DNA of 64,000 nucleotides from Lobosporangium transversale (taxonomy: Eukaryota > Mortierellomycota > Mortierellomycetes > Mortierellales > Mortierellaceae). The notes beneath the pieces were generated by a model, which saw only the letters and a program-made list of their open reading frames with translations, was not told where the DNA came from and searched no databases. This document shows positions 53,274 to 64,000 of the stretch, one piece after another (position 1 is the stretch's first letter; each line of letters begins with the position of its first letter). The DNA is taken from contig NW_019028999.1 in NCBI RefSeq assembly GCF_002105155.1, forward strand, positions 434,001 through 498,000, in the 5' to 3' direction. Position numbers and translations under genes: made by a program.

Positions 53274-56200
53274 CTAAATAAATGGTAGATATGCTCGACA
53301 ATGAGGGCACTCAAGTTTTATCCGCATCCACTATGTGCCATAAAGATAATATAGTGAGTAGATATTAAACATTAGCTATCGTATTTTTCAACAGTTCCCT
53401 TTGATGATTCGAGCATCCTTATAGTCATTATTACAAGACTTACTCTTTCTAAGCATTCAGTGTGAAATAGATGACCACAAGGTGTGAGCATATAGTTCAG
53501 TCGACCAAGACTGCCGACCACACTCGAAAGTCTCGCAGGGCCTTGTGGAGCCGTATCGATAGGGAGCAGGCAAATCGCACAATCGTGCTGTGGAGCCCGT
53601 GATCCGTGTCCTGTATTTCCAGATTCTTCATCTGTAGTAGGTAAGATAGGATGGTAATCATAGACCGGAGGCAAGTACTAGATTCGCAAAAAAAAAAAAA
53701 AAAAAAAATTAAAATCAGACCCACGCAATTTGATACAAATGATGGCAAGTCAGTGTACCTGGGGTTGTTTTTTCTTTTACCTTCTTAGGCACAAAGAACC
53801 GTGGCCCAAGCCAGTCTTGTAACAATAGGACACAAACTTGGAGAGCAACCCACAACACAAGTCCCCAGATCCACAAAGTTGGCTCATGCCCCATCAGATT
53901 ATTAGGGCATGCGTAAAAATAAATAGGCAGAACTAGCCTTGTGATACTCATTCCAAGCACGAACCGCAGGTCAAGTCCTCGTTTTGATCCTCGTGTCACG
54001 TTCCTGACGATTTGAGGGATCCAAAATGAGAAAAGACATAATGCACAAACTGAAATCATCAGATTTTGAACCCTTTCCGAGCTCACTGCGATCTTATAAA
54101 GTGTAACCAAACTGATAATAAGCATCCAATCTATTGTGTTTTCGAGCATAAGAACAATGTTAGGTAGTGGTCTCCCTACAAAAATAAAGAATTTTTTTTT
54201 AAAAAAAAAGTATTTCAAGTCAAGAACCGTACAAAATCGTCCATAGAGCGCCTGCATATCTGCTCTCGGATTATCAGAGTCGTCCGTTACTGTTGGCCGA
54301 GCCGCTGTAACTGGAAGTGGCAGGCCGCCAGGCATAGTATCTGTGGGTCGGATGTTCTCTGCAGTGCCGGCTCCGTTTCCAGAGTCACCATTGCTATTAC
54401 TACTGTTACTGTCAGAAGCCGGTGTGGCTGCCGGTGCCGCTGCTGCTGCTGCCTGATTGCGTCTGCCACGTCGCTCTGGCCTCTGTATCCGCCAGATGAC
54501 CAGCATGTAGCGCATGCCGAAGATAGCAACCAGAACAAAAGAAAAGAACGAAGCAGCGACAAAAGGGATGAAAAGAAAGTCTAAAGCATGGATGGCGCAA
54601 AGATATAGTTTTAGATACTACTATTTACGTAGAATATCAGGCATATCTATGGAATTCAATTAATTCTTACCAACTAAAACCCCGGTTGTTAAATGGAGCA
54701 TGCATAAGTACGAATCGATAAAAACTTGGATTGCAATTGTCCAATACGATACTTTAGAAACACTCTATGTAAACAAAATGCACAAATATTAATAAGTGCT
54801 TATAGGACATTAAAATACCTGGTCGACATGCCTTTAGAATCTCAATCAAACATAACATACAGACGGCGTAGGTGTATATTCCATTTGGCGAACAAGGAGA
54901 AAAACTTGAATAAAGGCAAGCTAAAGGAGATTAAACATTATAATGGTCTCAGCTTGCAGTTTTTTTTTTTTTTTTTCTTAAAAAGTACAGCTTGTGCAAT
55001 GTTGCAGTCTCCTGAAAAACTAGTGATACTCACAGTTCCTGCCATCCCCGCATAATTGACAGCCTTGGCATAGAATTTTTCTCGCTTCATTCCGTCTGCT
55101 TTTTCCACACTCAGCGTCAAGCGGCAGTTAGGCGAGTATAGGAATAATGTCGAGTTGAGCGGTGGAGGCTTAATTGTTGATATACCCTGCGGCGACGCCC
55201 ATTCTGTTTCATAAAGTATTCAATAAACGGTATTTAGCACTAGGCGTTAGTAAGATCGCAAATTAAAGAGGCTTAATCGCTATGTCTCTCGGATAACGCA
55301 CCTCGTTCAAGCTCCTTAACTGCCGTGGATCGAACACTCGAGTCAATGGCACCAAGTTGCATGTACATTTGATAGTGGCAGCTAGAAGATTCAGATAGTG
55401 TTGTCTCTGGATACTCTAAAGTGTCGATCCCATCCATCACATCTTGTATTGTTTTGATCCGCTTTTGATATTGCTCCTTGACTGCCGCCAGAGCAAGCGT
55501 AAAGGATACATTGTTGGGCATTAGATCCAATACTCGCCAAAGAGGCATCCGACTCCTATTAGACACAAAAGGATAAAACAACATTGTGAGCATGCTTGTT
55601 ATCGAATACAAGCCAAAGTAGAGCAGTTCAAGGTGAAGCTTAAACCCTTTCCGGGTTGTGTCCTACTCTTCAGGAATCCCCCACATATAAAAGGACCCAT
55701 TATGAACAAAATGAACACCCTGGACATTCAGCGCTATACCATAGTCCTCATTATCTTCATGCCTCAGTCTCCAGCTTCCCTAATCACCCAGCAGCAAGAG
55801 AAAGAAAAAATGCTCAGTATCAGAATGTCAAGTTTTCTTCTTTGTATCGCAATTCGTTTATAATAAAAAATAAAAAAAATAAAAAAAAAAAAAAAGAGGC
55901 CCCTCGCTACCTTGACCCAATTCACATGTTCCGTAGCCTTCGTCTCTCTGATATTGAACGTAAAGGATCCAGATTCATTGAATTGAAAGGAGCCTTTGAA
56001 TTTATCCAGGTCCTCCAAGTACTTGGGTTTCTTATCTTCTATGGTGTCTATTGATTTATCATCTTCTGCTGAGCCTTCTTCAATTGTACTGTTCGTTGAG
56101 CCTTCCTTAGGATCTATTGGCGTGGTTCTACCATCTGTCCCGCTCTCCTCTTTATTGGGCCCTGTTATGCTATCATTATTCTTGTCATTGACTTCCGAGA

Positions 56201-56655
56201 CTGTCCCATTCGTTTTAGAATCCTCCTTGGCCGGAGGAGCATTTGGCAAAGGAAACTCTTGATTAATTTTTGCAGCAATCTCTTCATCAAAAACCCAATC
56301 GCCTTTAAACGACCCTGTGAGGTTATGGTAAAAATGTGCTCCCCAACTTCCTGCTGGTTTGAACAACTTGGTAAGCTCTATTGACACAGCTTCTGGAAGT
56401 GGCTATTGCAATAGTACGTGTACGTGAACAGATAGGACTCGTCAGCATTATGCATACATATCTCAACTGACCAATTGACATTAAAGTCTGCTTTGTCCAT
56501 ACATAAGAAACATTGACCCCAAAAGTACGGTTCCCACAGACAGCGGCTTCTTCATTCAGCTCTCTGAGTGCTTTCTGTAAATGCTCTGTACGAGGACCTT
56601 CGTCTCCACTGAGTAGCCAGAGGAGGATGAGCAATGCGATAACTCCACCTCTCAT
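53274..56655 (-). CDS. TUL1: DSC E3 ubiquitin ligase membrane subunit (Dsc1/Tul1)
   Basis: Dsc1/Tul1 is the RING subunit of the Golgi/endosome DSC complex. It ubiquitinates misplaced membrane proteins and, in some fungi, activates SREBP. Exons (each within 1-2 bases): 56655-56472, 56392-55910, 55792-55688, 55557-55302, 55203-55034, 54764-54671, 54580-54233, 54175-53781, 53677-53444 and 53330-53274. A signal peptide (MRGGVIALLILLWLLS) starts an Asn-glycosylated lumenal domain with VHFVHNGSFYMWGIPEE. A multi-helix region follows (HLTTGVLVDFLFIPFVAASF, MRYMLVIWRIQRP, the WMLIISLVTLYKIAV and FWIPQIVRN segment). The C-terminal RING-H2 is CAICLLPID, then LTPCGHLFHTECLERWM and LECPHC, ending close to the stop. 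A TAG inside an apparent frame near 55680 lies within intron 55558-55687 (donor GTAGGA). An acidic Ser/Thr/Asn insert (56060-56230) is variable. Confidence 0.9.
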
Positions 56656-57662
56656 GTCTGAAACCCCGCTGAAGCACGATTGTTTACTATTAATGTCCTC
56701 ACTGCAAGAATCCTCAAAATTCTGATGTCTCGTAAATCGTAAATGTAAGAAAGTGTAATGTCCACTGGGTTTGTGTGCAAAAAGTTGTAGTCGGAAGTTG
56801 AAGAGTGAGAGTGAGAGTGAGAGTGCCCCAGCCAATGGACAGGTGACTGCGACGTGTATTGAGCCAATAGCTTTCACGTAATACTCCACCAAAAGAAATT
56901 GCCTGCCTCAAGTATTAACCATTTAGGCTTGATCCAGTCTTGTAACTATTAGGCTACGAACCAACTAACATTGCCAAAGGGCACAATGGTATTCCCAATC
57001 ACGAATACACTTTTCACGGTCAGTATCCCTGACCTTCATTTATTAACAAGATGGAGGCATCCCAATGAAAACTATGGTGATACAGGTGTTTTGTAAACCC
57101 CATTCGCATAGATATCACACGAAATAAGGAAACAATGAGAGGCATGAGATGCAATGCCATGTATTAATCAATTGACTTGTTTTGGAGTATGCTTTCGATC
57201 CGATCTATCTAAATAGTCATTAATTAGCTGGAAAAAATATTTACAGACACAAATGGGTCATAGATGCATTGACTAAAAATGGTCAAGACTTGCTATTTTT
57301 CTATTCCTCTAACACCTCCCACTGCGTAAATAAACCAAACCTACCCTAGGATTCCATAGAGAGGATGGAGTCATATTGCTCAGTTGGGCGTAAGCTCCAA
57401 TAAGATATAGCGAGGCAATGGCCTACTCATCGGATCCAAGGATCCAACATTAGTAACATTGACACTTGAAGCCAATTTCATATTTAAGCACTGATTTGCC
57501 TCCTTTGCCCTTTCTTTCTCGGAAACGAGTCTTGATTGTACATCCATTTCAGAACCCCTTCATTTTTACTTCCCAACAATATGCCTTTCGGTATGGCGAT
57601 CACACATTCTACATTGTACTGCAAGCATACAAGCAATACTTTATTTCTCACACCTCCTAACT
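56656..57662. other. divergent promoter region between Dsc1 and MET2
   Basis: No gene seen. A short GAGAGT repeat lies at 56803-56822. C/T-rich DNA at 57495-57560 and several ATGs in other frames precede the chosen MET2 start at 57663. These could act as upstream starts. Confidence 0.4.
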
Positions 57663-58637
57663 ATGGCCTGTCCCTTCCCTATCATCGTATCAACTATAGA
57701 ACGCAAGACCACACAGCCAGAAAACCCATTCACAAAGTTGGTTCCTGATCAAACAATCGCTATCGTGCCAGAATTCACTTTCGAGTCTGGTCACACAATC
57801 CGCGAGGTACCAGTTGCCTACAAGACTTGGGGCGTCCTTAACGAAGCAGGTGATAATTGCATGCTCATCTGTCATCCACTGACTCGTAGTGTGGATGTTG
57901 AAGACTGGTAATGTTGAACCTTTTCTTTTTTTAAATACAAATATATTATAAGATAAAAATTATTGGATGTGGTGTTATACAAGTTGTTGATACATGATTA
58001 AATTGCAATTTAGGTGGATCGATCTCATGGGATCATGCACCCTGGATACACCAGGGAAAGTTATTGACGAGACAAAGTTCTTCGTCATCTGTCTCAACGT
58101 GATGGGCTCACCTTATGGCTCGGCCTCCCCTCTTACAAATAATCCTGATTCCAGCCGTCGCTATGGCCCGGAGTTCCCCCTAGCTACAATTCGGGATGAC
58201 TGCAAGTATGCAATACTCTCTCCTTCTCGCTTCTTCTGCACCGAATTCACCTTTTGGTATCACCAACGTTTTTTTTTTTTTTTTTTCATTTTTGTTCCCT
58301 TATAAAAAAGACTTCATAAAATGATTTTAGATGACCTTGGTGTCAAATCTGTCGCAATTTGCATCGGAGGCTCGATGGCTGGGATGCATGTTTTTGAATG
58401 GGCCTTCTATGGCCCCGATTACATTAAGCTACTCGTTCCCATCTCAGCCCCTGCTAAAACATCAGCATGGAGTATGGGTTGGACAGAAGCTCAGAGGCAA
58501 TCTATCTTTGCCGATCCAAAGTATCTTGACGGCTACTATTCGCTAGATGCTGTAAGGAGAATTTGCAAGGGAAAGAAATGCCTGTGGTATTTTTGATAAT
58601 AACGTACTCTGTGCATTGATTTTTTTTTTTTTTTTTT

Positions 58638-58672
<35 letters not shown>

Positions 58673-59543
58673 CAACCACTTCATGGCATGATTGCGGCTC
58701 GAATGATAGCAATGCTGACTTATCGAACAAGAGCTTCGTATGAGCACCGATTCGGCCGATCCCTAATGGACTCACCCAGCTCCTCACAATTGAAAACGCC
58801 TAGTCTTCATCCCGCGCACATGTACCGTATAGATCACAACGCCGGACATCGCCAGATGAAGGCATATGTACCAGGCCTTTCCGATTCTGTCACAGTTGCC
58901 TGTTCAAATAAGCTACCAGTATCTGACAATAGCCTTCAGCTTATTGAAGATAAAGGAAGTCTTGCGCACCCTGCTGCTGATGCTGCGAATGTCGAGTCCC
59001 ATAACTATCAACCGCCATTGTATTCTACGCACAGCTATCTACGATATCAGGCTGACAAATTTATTCAGCGCTTTGATGCTAACTGCTACATCGCTCTCAG
59101 TCGCAAAATGGACGCCCATGATATCTCTATCGGGCGTGGAGACTATGAAGATGTTGTTCAAAAAATCCAGCAGCCTACTCTTGTACTAGGCAAGTTGATA
59201 GGGAGCTTAAGCGCTTGGTTGAAATTAATAGTTCAAACAGCCAGCTGATCTATTTTTTTTTTTTTTTTTTTTTTTTTTTTCATCGGTGATAGGAATTGAA
59301 TCCGATGTACTTTTTCCTTTTTACGAGATTGAAGCTCTAAGCACACTTTTACCAAATAGTGAGTTGATCCGAGTCAGATCAGAGGAAGGCCATGACGGCC
59401 TTTTGCTTGAACATAAGCAAGTAAATGCTTCTATTGTCACGTTCATGCAAAAGCATGAGCATATACGTAAAATCCTTCGTCAGAAGCCCGCACCCATTCC
59501 AGAACGTAAGGGACCGCGTGGAAGCATATTCGCCAGTTGGTGA
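57663..59543 (+). CDS. MET2: homoserine O-acetyltransferase
   Basis: The enzyme makes O-acetylhomoserine from homoserine and acetyl-CoA, the entry to methionine synthesis by direct sulfhydrylation. Exons 57663-57907, 58014-58205, 58311-58551, 58673-59189 and 59293-59543 give 481 residues with agreeing phases. It is an alpha/beta hydrolase. Motifs: IREVPVAYKTWGVLNE; SPYGSASPLT; the nucleophile elbow CIGGSMAGMHVFEW (Ser in GGSMAG); AARMIAMLTYRTRASYEHRF; catalytic Asp region VLGIESDVLFPFYE; and His in EEGHDGLLLE. An extra Ser/His-rich stretch (about 58770-59000) follows the SYEHRF motif, as in fungal Met2. Intron 4 starts with GCAAGT (GC-AG) and is required to build the conserved GIESD. Introns carry T runs and a T-A pair (58620-58670). 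The start is the first ATG with a good context. Confidence 0.95.
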
Positions 59544-59816
59544 AGCCTCATCTTTACTTCACATCTTAACATGGAACTAGACGGATTACCTATGGCTCCG
59601 ATCATAGTTATTTAACTCAACAGTTGAGGGCACAGGGTATTGATTGCTTTAATAAAATAAAATAAAATTAAGTTTTTCATCGTACTTCAGTTGAATTTCA
59701 AACAAATCATTAAACACAGGAAGAACCATTGCTTTGATCAGTTTTTTTTTTGATGTGGTTCCCTTCTGCTCCGTAAATGGAAAATTTTACCTTCATTTTG
59801 AGTGGCGAAACATGCG

Positions 59817-59851
<35 letters not shown>

Positions 59852-62194
59852 CAGGCTACGATACAAGATTAACCAGTGCTGCAGGATATCCCATGTCTAT
59901 CATCGTCAGAGCGTGCGCAAAAACCAAAGAGAATCTTCCATAGCCTCCTCTTTCGTTCGAATGCAGATTTTCACAATATTTGAAATTTATGATCCTGATG
60001 CCTTGGTTATTATTATATTCAACTCATGGGGGCTTTCCAAAATACTAAAGAGAGCTTTTACCACTACTGTTCTACCAATCTATGAGCATATCTACTGACT
60101 CGACGGACACTAGTTTATCAACCGCGTTATGTTCCCAAGAACTTGCAAAGATAAATACTTCATTTCTTTATATTCCACTCTCCTTGTCCCCCCCTCGTAT
60201 TTTTTCAATATGGTCTTTCATCGTCTACATCCATAATTCCTATATTGCACATAGCCTTTTCACCACTCACTCCAGTATATCGCCATGAGTATGAACGTAA
60301 GATATCAAGCATTAAATGGCTTCAACGGATCCAGCGAGTTCGAACACAGAGTCTGCTAAACGTGCTTGGTGGGTGCATTGTGAGGTATAGATCAAAAGCT
60401 GTCATTCAGGATACCAAGCCACACATTAGTCCACAACCATGCTTACCGTTCTGTTTGACAATTGAATAATCGACAGTCTTGAGCCAATGGCGGATACGAT
60501 TCATTGCGAGGCCCTATCGGCAATTGGAAGCCGAAGTTGCCAAAGCGAGAAGGCTAAGGGTGCGTCTGCGGAACAGCAGCTCATTGAAGCTAAGGACGAC
60601 CTTGTCGGCCACAAAAACTTCCCAAAAAAACGTTTAATCATGCCGTTCGATTCATTCCTTCCCCTAGTGTCCATATGACAGCATTAAAGCGCAGTTAGAG
60701 GCTTCGCAGGATAAAGAAGACAGAGGGGTGAGCCGACGGTATCCAATATGGACGTGACCTGGGATAAAGAGGAAAGGGAACCGGGAGCGGAATCGAGGAA
60801 GAGAAGGAGAGTAGAGAGGGCAATGAAGACGGAAAGCAAAGGCAAAGGGCGAAGGCGAAGCGAAGACGGAGGTAAGGTGGTGGCGGTGATGGTGCCCACT
60901 TGTGTTTGCTCTAAAGAGATAGGACTCCCTGATAAATTGTCATTTCTCCATCACCACCACCGCAGCCATCGCACAAGACTTTACCACGCATGAATTGTTT
61001 TAAGGCGTCTGTACATGTTCGATGCTCCTTATGCGAAGCTCCTTATGCGAACCACCACAGCCAACACTGCTGAGTAAGTGATCTCTGTGTAGACACAGAA
61101 GGCCCTCTTTATTGTAAGTAACGATACTATGATGATTGAGTTGAAGGCCTCTAAAGAGAGAAGAGATGGTCATGTTTGCACATCTGCACTCGTTATGTTC
61201 ATCGCTTTATGACAACCAGATCAGGTACAGGCCGCCAGAGGAGTCTTTTTTTTATCAGTGGCCTCTTGTCTCCCAACTACTCTCAGTTCTGACTGATAAC
61301 AAAGCAATTTACTTAGGCTAGCTATTCTCTGTCATTTTTAGAGCATTTAAGATCCACAGTAAGGCAACTTCCATTATGCGAAGACTTTCGTCGGCTATTG
61401 ATGAGTCCTCCTCTCGCGGCCTCACTAACAACCACCACAATTGGTTCTATAGATAAATAATGTGGAAAGTAAAGAATTCGATAAACATCAGTCTTCAGTC
61501 CACAGTTCTCGAATCGACCTATATTCTCTTCTTCATACCAGTTTCTTGTGGCGCCGTTCGTCGTTAAGGTTATTTGTCTCTAATACGGAAGACTTGTCTT
61601 CTGTTCTATTAGATGCGGTAAACCAGGGCTTGCCAGATTGTATAGGGAAAGATCAAGGGTGCGCTAGATTTGTCAACCTGGATTGTTCCTCTTCCCAATG
61701 TGGGTACACTTTCGGACTTCGAGATACCTATGGAGCTGCTCTAATAGCAATAGTGAATGGACTGATATTATTCAGCAACCAATGGCAGATACTATCCCCT
61801 TCTTCCATCAATTGGATCCGTCTTAAGTCGCTACTATGACAATGGCTACGAGTGCTATCACTTCTATCCACATCAGCCATTAGGCACTGAAACAAGATTC
61901 AGACCCTCAACATCAATGAGCTCCCAAGTGGCAGCTAGGATTATGGGCAAATCATCGTCTCTCTACAGTGGTAAAGGAGAAGGGTTTTTTTGAACGTAGA
62001 CCAAAACATAACAAAGAGCCCCATTCTTGAATCCATTTATTTCTCTATTAGAGCCGTTTATATATTTAATAGGCAGGTTGGAGACTCTGAATGATCAAGC
62101 CACTATTTTTTTGCACTTCACCTTCGTAACAGCCATGTTTTTTGCATCTTTTAATACAATGGATGTAAAATATAGCTGGAAGATAGGTTTTTTT
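59544..62194. other. long intergenic region between MET2 and SQR
   Basis: No supported gene. Seen here: an A run of over 30 at 59817-59848; a purine-rich stretch at 60740-60880; and a frame at 61462-61839 (with AVNQGLPDCIGKDQG and FGLRDTYGAALIAIVNGLIL) that is longer than chance neighbours but matches nothing I know. It could hold a decayed gene. Confidence 0.35.
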
Positions 62195-63911
62195 TTAAGC
62201 AGAGCGGAATAGCTTGCGGAACTTGGCCGGACCGTCCCAAGTTCCTTTGACCATTGACTTCCAGTAAATCTCTGGGAGAACCTTTACATGTTAAAAAAAA
62301 AAAAAAAAAAAAAGAGTTTGGTCATCTCAATTTCTATAATTTAAGGCCAATATTGCAGCTTTGAATTAAAATGCCATGAGTCCCCTACCTCTTTAGTCAA
62401 CAAATAAGTGGAGAAGCGTTCCTTCGATTGATCAAAAGGGAATGTTTCCTGAGGCTGACCAGTGTAGCCGCTAAATTCTGCTAAAATCAGCTTGTCAGAT
62501 CCGGTGATGAGCTAACATGGAAAACGGTTGAAGAGATCATATATCAGCATGTTAATATAAATTTGTTATATAGTCGTAACAGAATATCAAATAATACCAG
62601 CTTGGCTTCTACACATTCCAAGTGATTTTCTAGCACATACCGGACAGCTAGTGTATCCATCGTATTTTGCAATCTGTTTGTCTCCGAAAATATCGCCTAG
62701 CAAGTTATTCTTCAACACAGCGCTCTGCGCAGTAATGGCGGCAGCGGTTTTTGAAGTAGGAAGGCTTGAGCAATCGCCCAATGCATAGATGTTTGCGAAC
62801 TTGTTGTGGCGAAGAGTCTCCTTATCAACATCCACCCATCCATCTGCGTTTGCCAATAAAGAACTTTTGATGAAATCGGGTGCGCCCATAGGAGGCGTAA
62901 CATGCAAAAAATCGTAAGGCAAGGTCAACTTGGTACCCTTAGCTTCGCCACCTAGCACATTAAACACTGCCTCCTTGGACTCGGGGTTGATTTCGGTGAG
63001 ATCCGTGAAATAGTTGACATTCAAATCGCGAGCTTTACAGATTTTGAGCAGCTCGTTAGCATATTTATCTATCGCAAAGATTTTCCCTAGCCCTGTGAAA
63101 TATTTGATATCAGTCTTGGAGCGAATACCAGCTTTGCGCCATTGTTCTTCAGCCAAATACATGATCTTTTGGGGTGCTCCTGCGCACTTGATTGGAGTCG
63201 AGGGCATTGTAAAGAGCGCATTGCCGCCTCTAAAGGTCTTGATGAATTCATCTGTCTTCACTACAGAATCGGCGGAGTAGTTGGAGGTTACACCGTCCTT
63301 TCCGAGAGCCTGAGACAGGTTCTTAATCTTTCCCCAATTCATTTGAATCTAATTGATTAAGGAAGGGAATTCAAGTTTCATTTACTCGGCAATAGTTAGT
63401 CAAACCCAAACTATATCCGTCTAATGCCTGTGCTGTCCATAAAAACCCAGTAAATGCAATAAGATAGCGCACTTACTCCAGCAGCAACGACAAGGTAGTC
63501 GTACGAAATCTAACAAAGATTTACAGGCCAACATAAAACATTAAAATGGCGGCATCATGATTTTTTTTCTTTTCTTTCACTGTCCGATCCAAAATTGGTG
63601 GTGTCTACTCATTTGCTCATCCCTGATCTTTCCGTGATAATACTCGTTACTCCATATAACTCAATAACATATACTCTATGTTGCTTCATTTTTTCTTCTT
63701 CATGCAAAAAAAATAAAATAAAATAAAAAAACAAAATAAAGGCCATTACCGATTCCCCGTTTGAAAGCTTGACAATATTCTTGTTAGGCTCAAATGAGGC
63801 AACTGAATCCTTAATCCATTGAGCCTTCTCTGGCATGACTTCACTCATTGCCATCCTGGACTCATCAAACGTCTTGAGTCCAGCGCCAACAAACGTCCAC
63901 AAAGGTTGATA
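62195..63911 (-). CDS. hmt2: mitochondrial sulfide:quinone oxidoreductase, 5'-partial
   Basis: SQR is an FAD enzyme of the inner mitochondrial membrane. It oxidises sulfide to sulfane sulfur and passes electrons to ubiquinone. Exons in the window are 63911-63750, 63509-63477, 63348-62641, 62511-62389 and 62281-62195, all joined in phase 0, giving 370 residues; the N-terminal FAD-binding exon(s) lie beyond position 64000. Motifs: YQPLWTFVGAGLKTFDESR at the splice acceptor; ISYDYLVVAAG in a 33-nt exon; PIKCAGAPQKIMYLAE with a redox cysteine; DFLHVTPPMGAPDFIK; NIYALGDCSSLPTSKTAAAI; GYTSCPV with the second cysteine; and the membrane-attachment tail YWKSMVKGTWDGPAKFR. A possible start MSVEKKL at 63941 was rejected because a splice acceptor follows it. 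Confidence 0.95.
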
Positions 63912-64000
63912 CTGCGCAGACAATTTTTTTTCCACAGACATGCAAAAGAAACATTAGTTTTTTTTTTCTTTTTTTTGGAAAATAAAATTAAGATCTTCGG

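Noticed and set aside
55670-55690. Apparent premature TAG in Dsc1
   Set aside because: It falls inside an intron with GTAGGA donor and CTAATAG acceptor; splicing there joins GIPEE to SRMPLWRVLD in frame.
63912-63941. SQR start at MSVEKKLSAQ
   Set aside because: A GCGCAG acceptor precedes the conserved YQPLWT, and the FAD-binding N-terminus must come from exons outside the window.

Overview
The window reads as nuclear DNA of an early-diverging fungus. The best guess is Mucoromycota, possibly the Mortierellomycotina; this is inferred from gene content and was not tested. Genes are broken by many short introns (mostly about 60-130 nt) with GT..CTAAT..AG signals and some GC donors. Intergenic DNA is AT-rich, and homopolymer runs of 15-39 T or A are frequent inside introns. 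No rRNA, tRNA or CRISPR array was recognised.

Layout. 1-1578: FHA+forkhead transcription factor (-), 3' end outside the window. 5371-9141: the most unusual locus, a TATA-driven (+) unit with an XPG/FEN1-type nuclease reading frame followed by a Fanzor (eukaryotic TnpB-like, RNA-guided nuclease family) reading frame. Both are broken by frameshifts and one stop, but most catalytic motifs are still legible. 11048-12945: PKA regulatory subunit (+). 13464-14351: RGS protein (-). 15451-16404: complex I Tim17-type subunit (+). 17082-21091: protein kinase C (+), 9 exons, 1069 aa. 21216-23606: homologue of the KICSTOR subunit KICS2 (-). 25847-27923: HMG/YABBY-like box protein (-). 30977-32721: squalene synthase (+). 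32861-39292: 18-exon MMS1/DDB1/CPSF160-type propeller protein (+), 1504 aa. 39992-40830: decayed Crinkler-like gene (-). 42133-42782: decayed GC-richer coding fragment (+). 43699-46338: PTC7-type PP2C phosphatase (-). 47413-48750: arrestin-domain adaptor (-). 49153-50524: four-helix membrane protein (-). 51256-53136: MNN1-type mannosyltransferase (+). 53274-56655: Dsc1/Tul1 membrane RING ubiquitin ligase (-). 57663-59543: homoserine O-acetyltransferase (+). 62195-63911: sulfide:quinone oxidoreductase (-), 5' end outside the window.

The single-copy genes are mostly housekeeping. Several belong to nutrient and stress signalling (PKA-R, PKC, RGS, a KICSTOR subunit), membrane-protein turnover (arrestin with a PPDY motif, Dsc1), and sulfur metabolism (MET2, SQR). 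The accessory parts are the XPG-Fanzor locus, the Crinkler relic, the coding relic near 42.5 kb and an inverted-repeat element near 24.6 kb. Splice junctions were placed by reading frame and motif continuity, so each may be off by a base or two. For seven fully joined models the exon lengths sum to a multiple of three.
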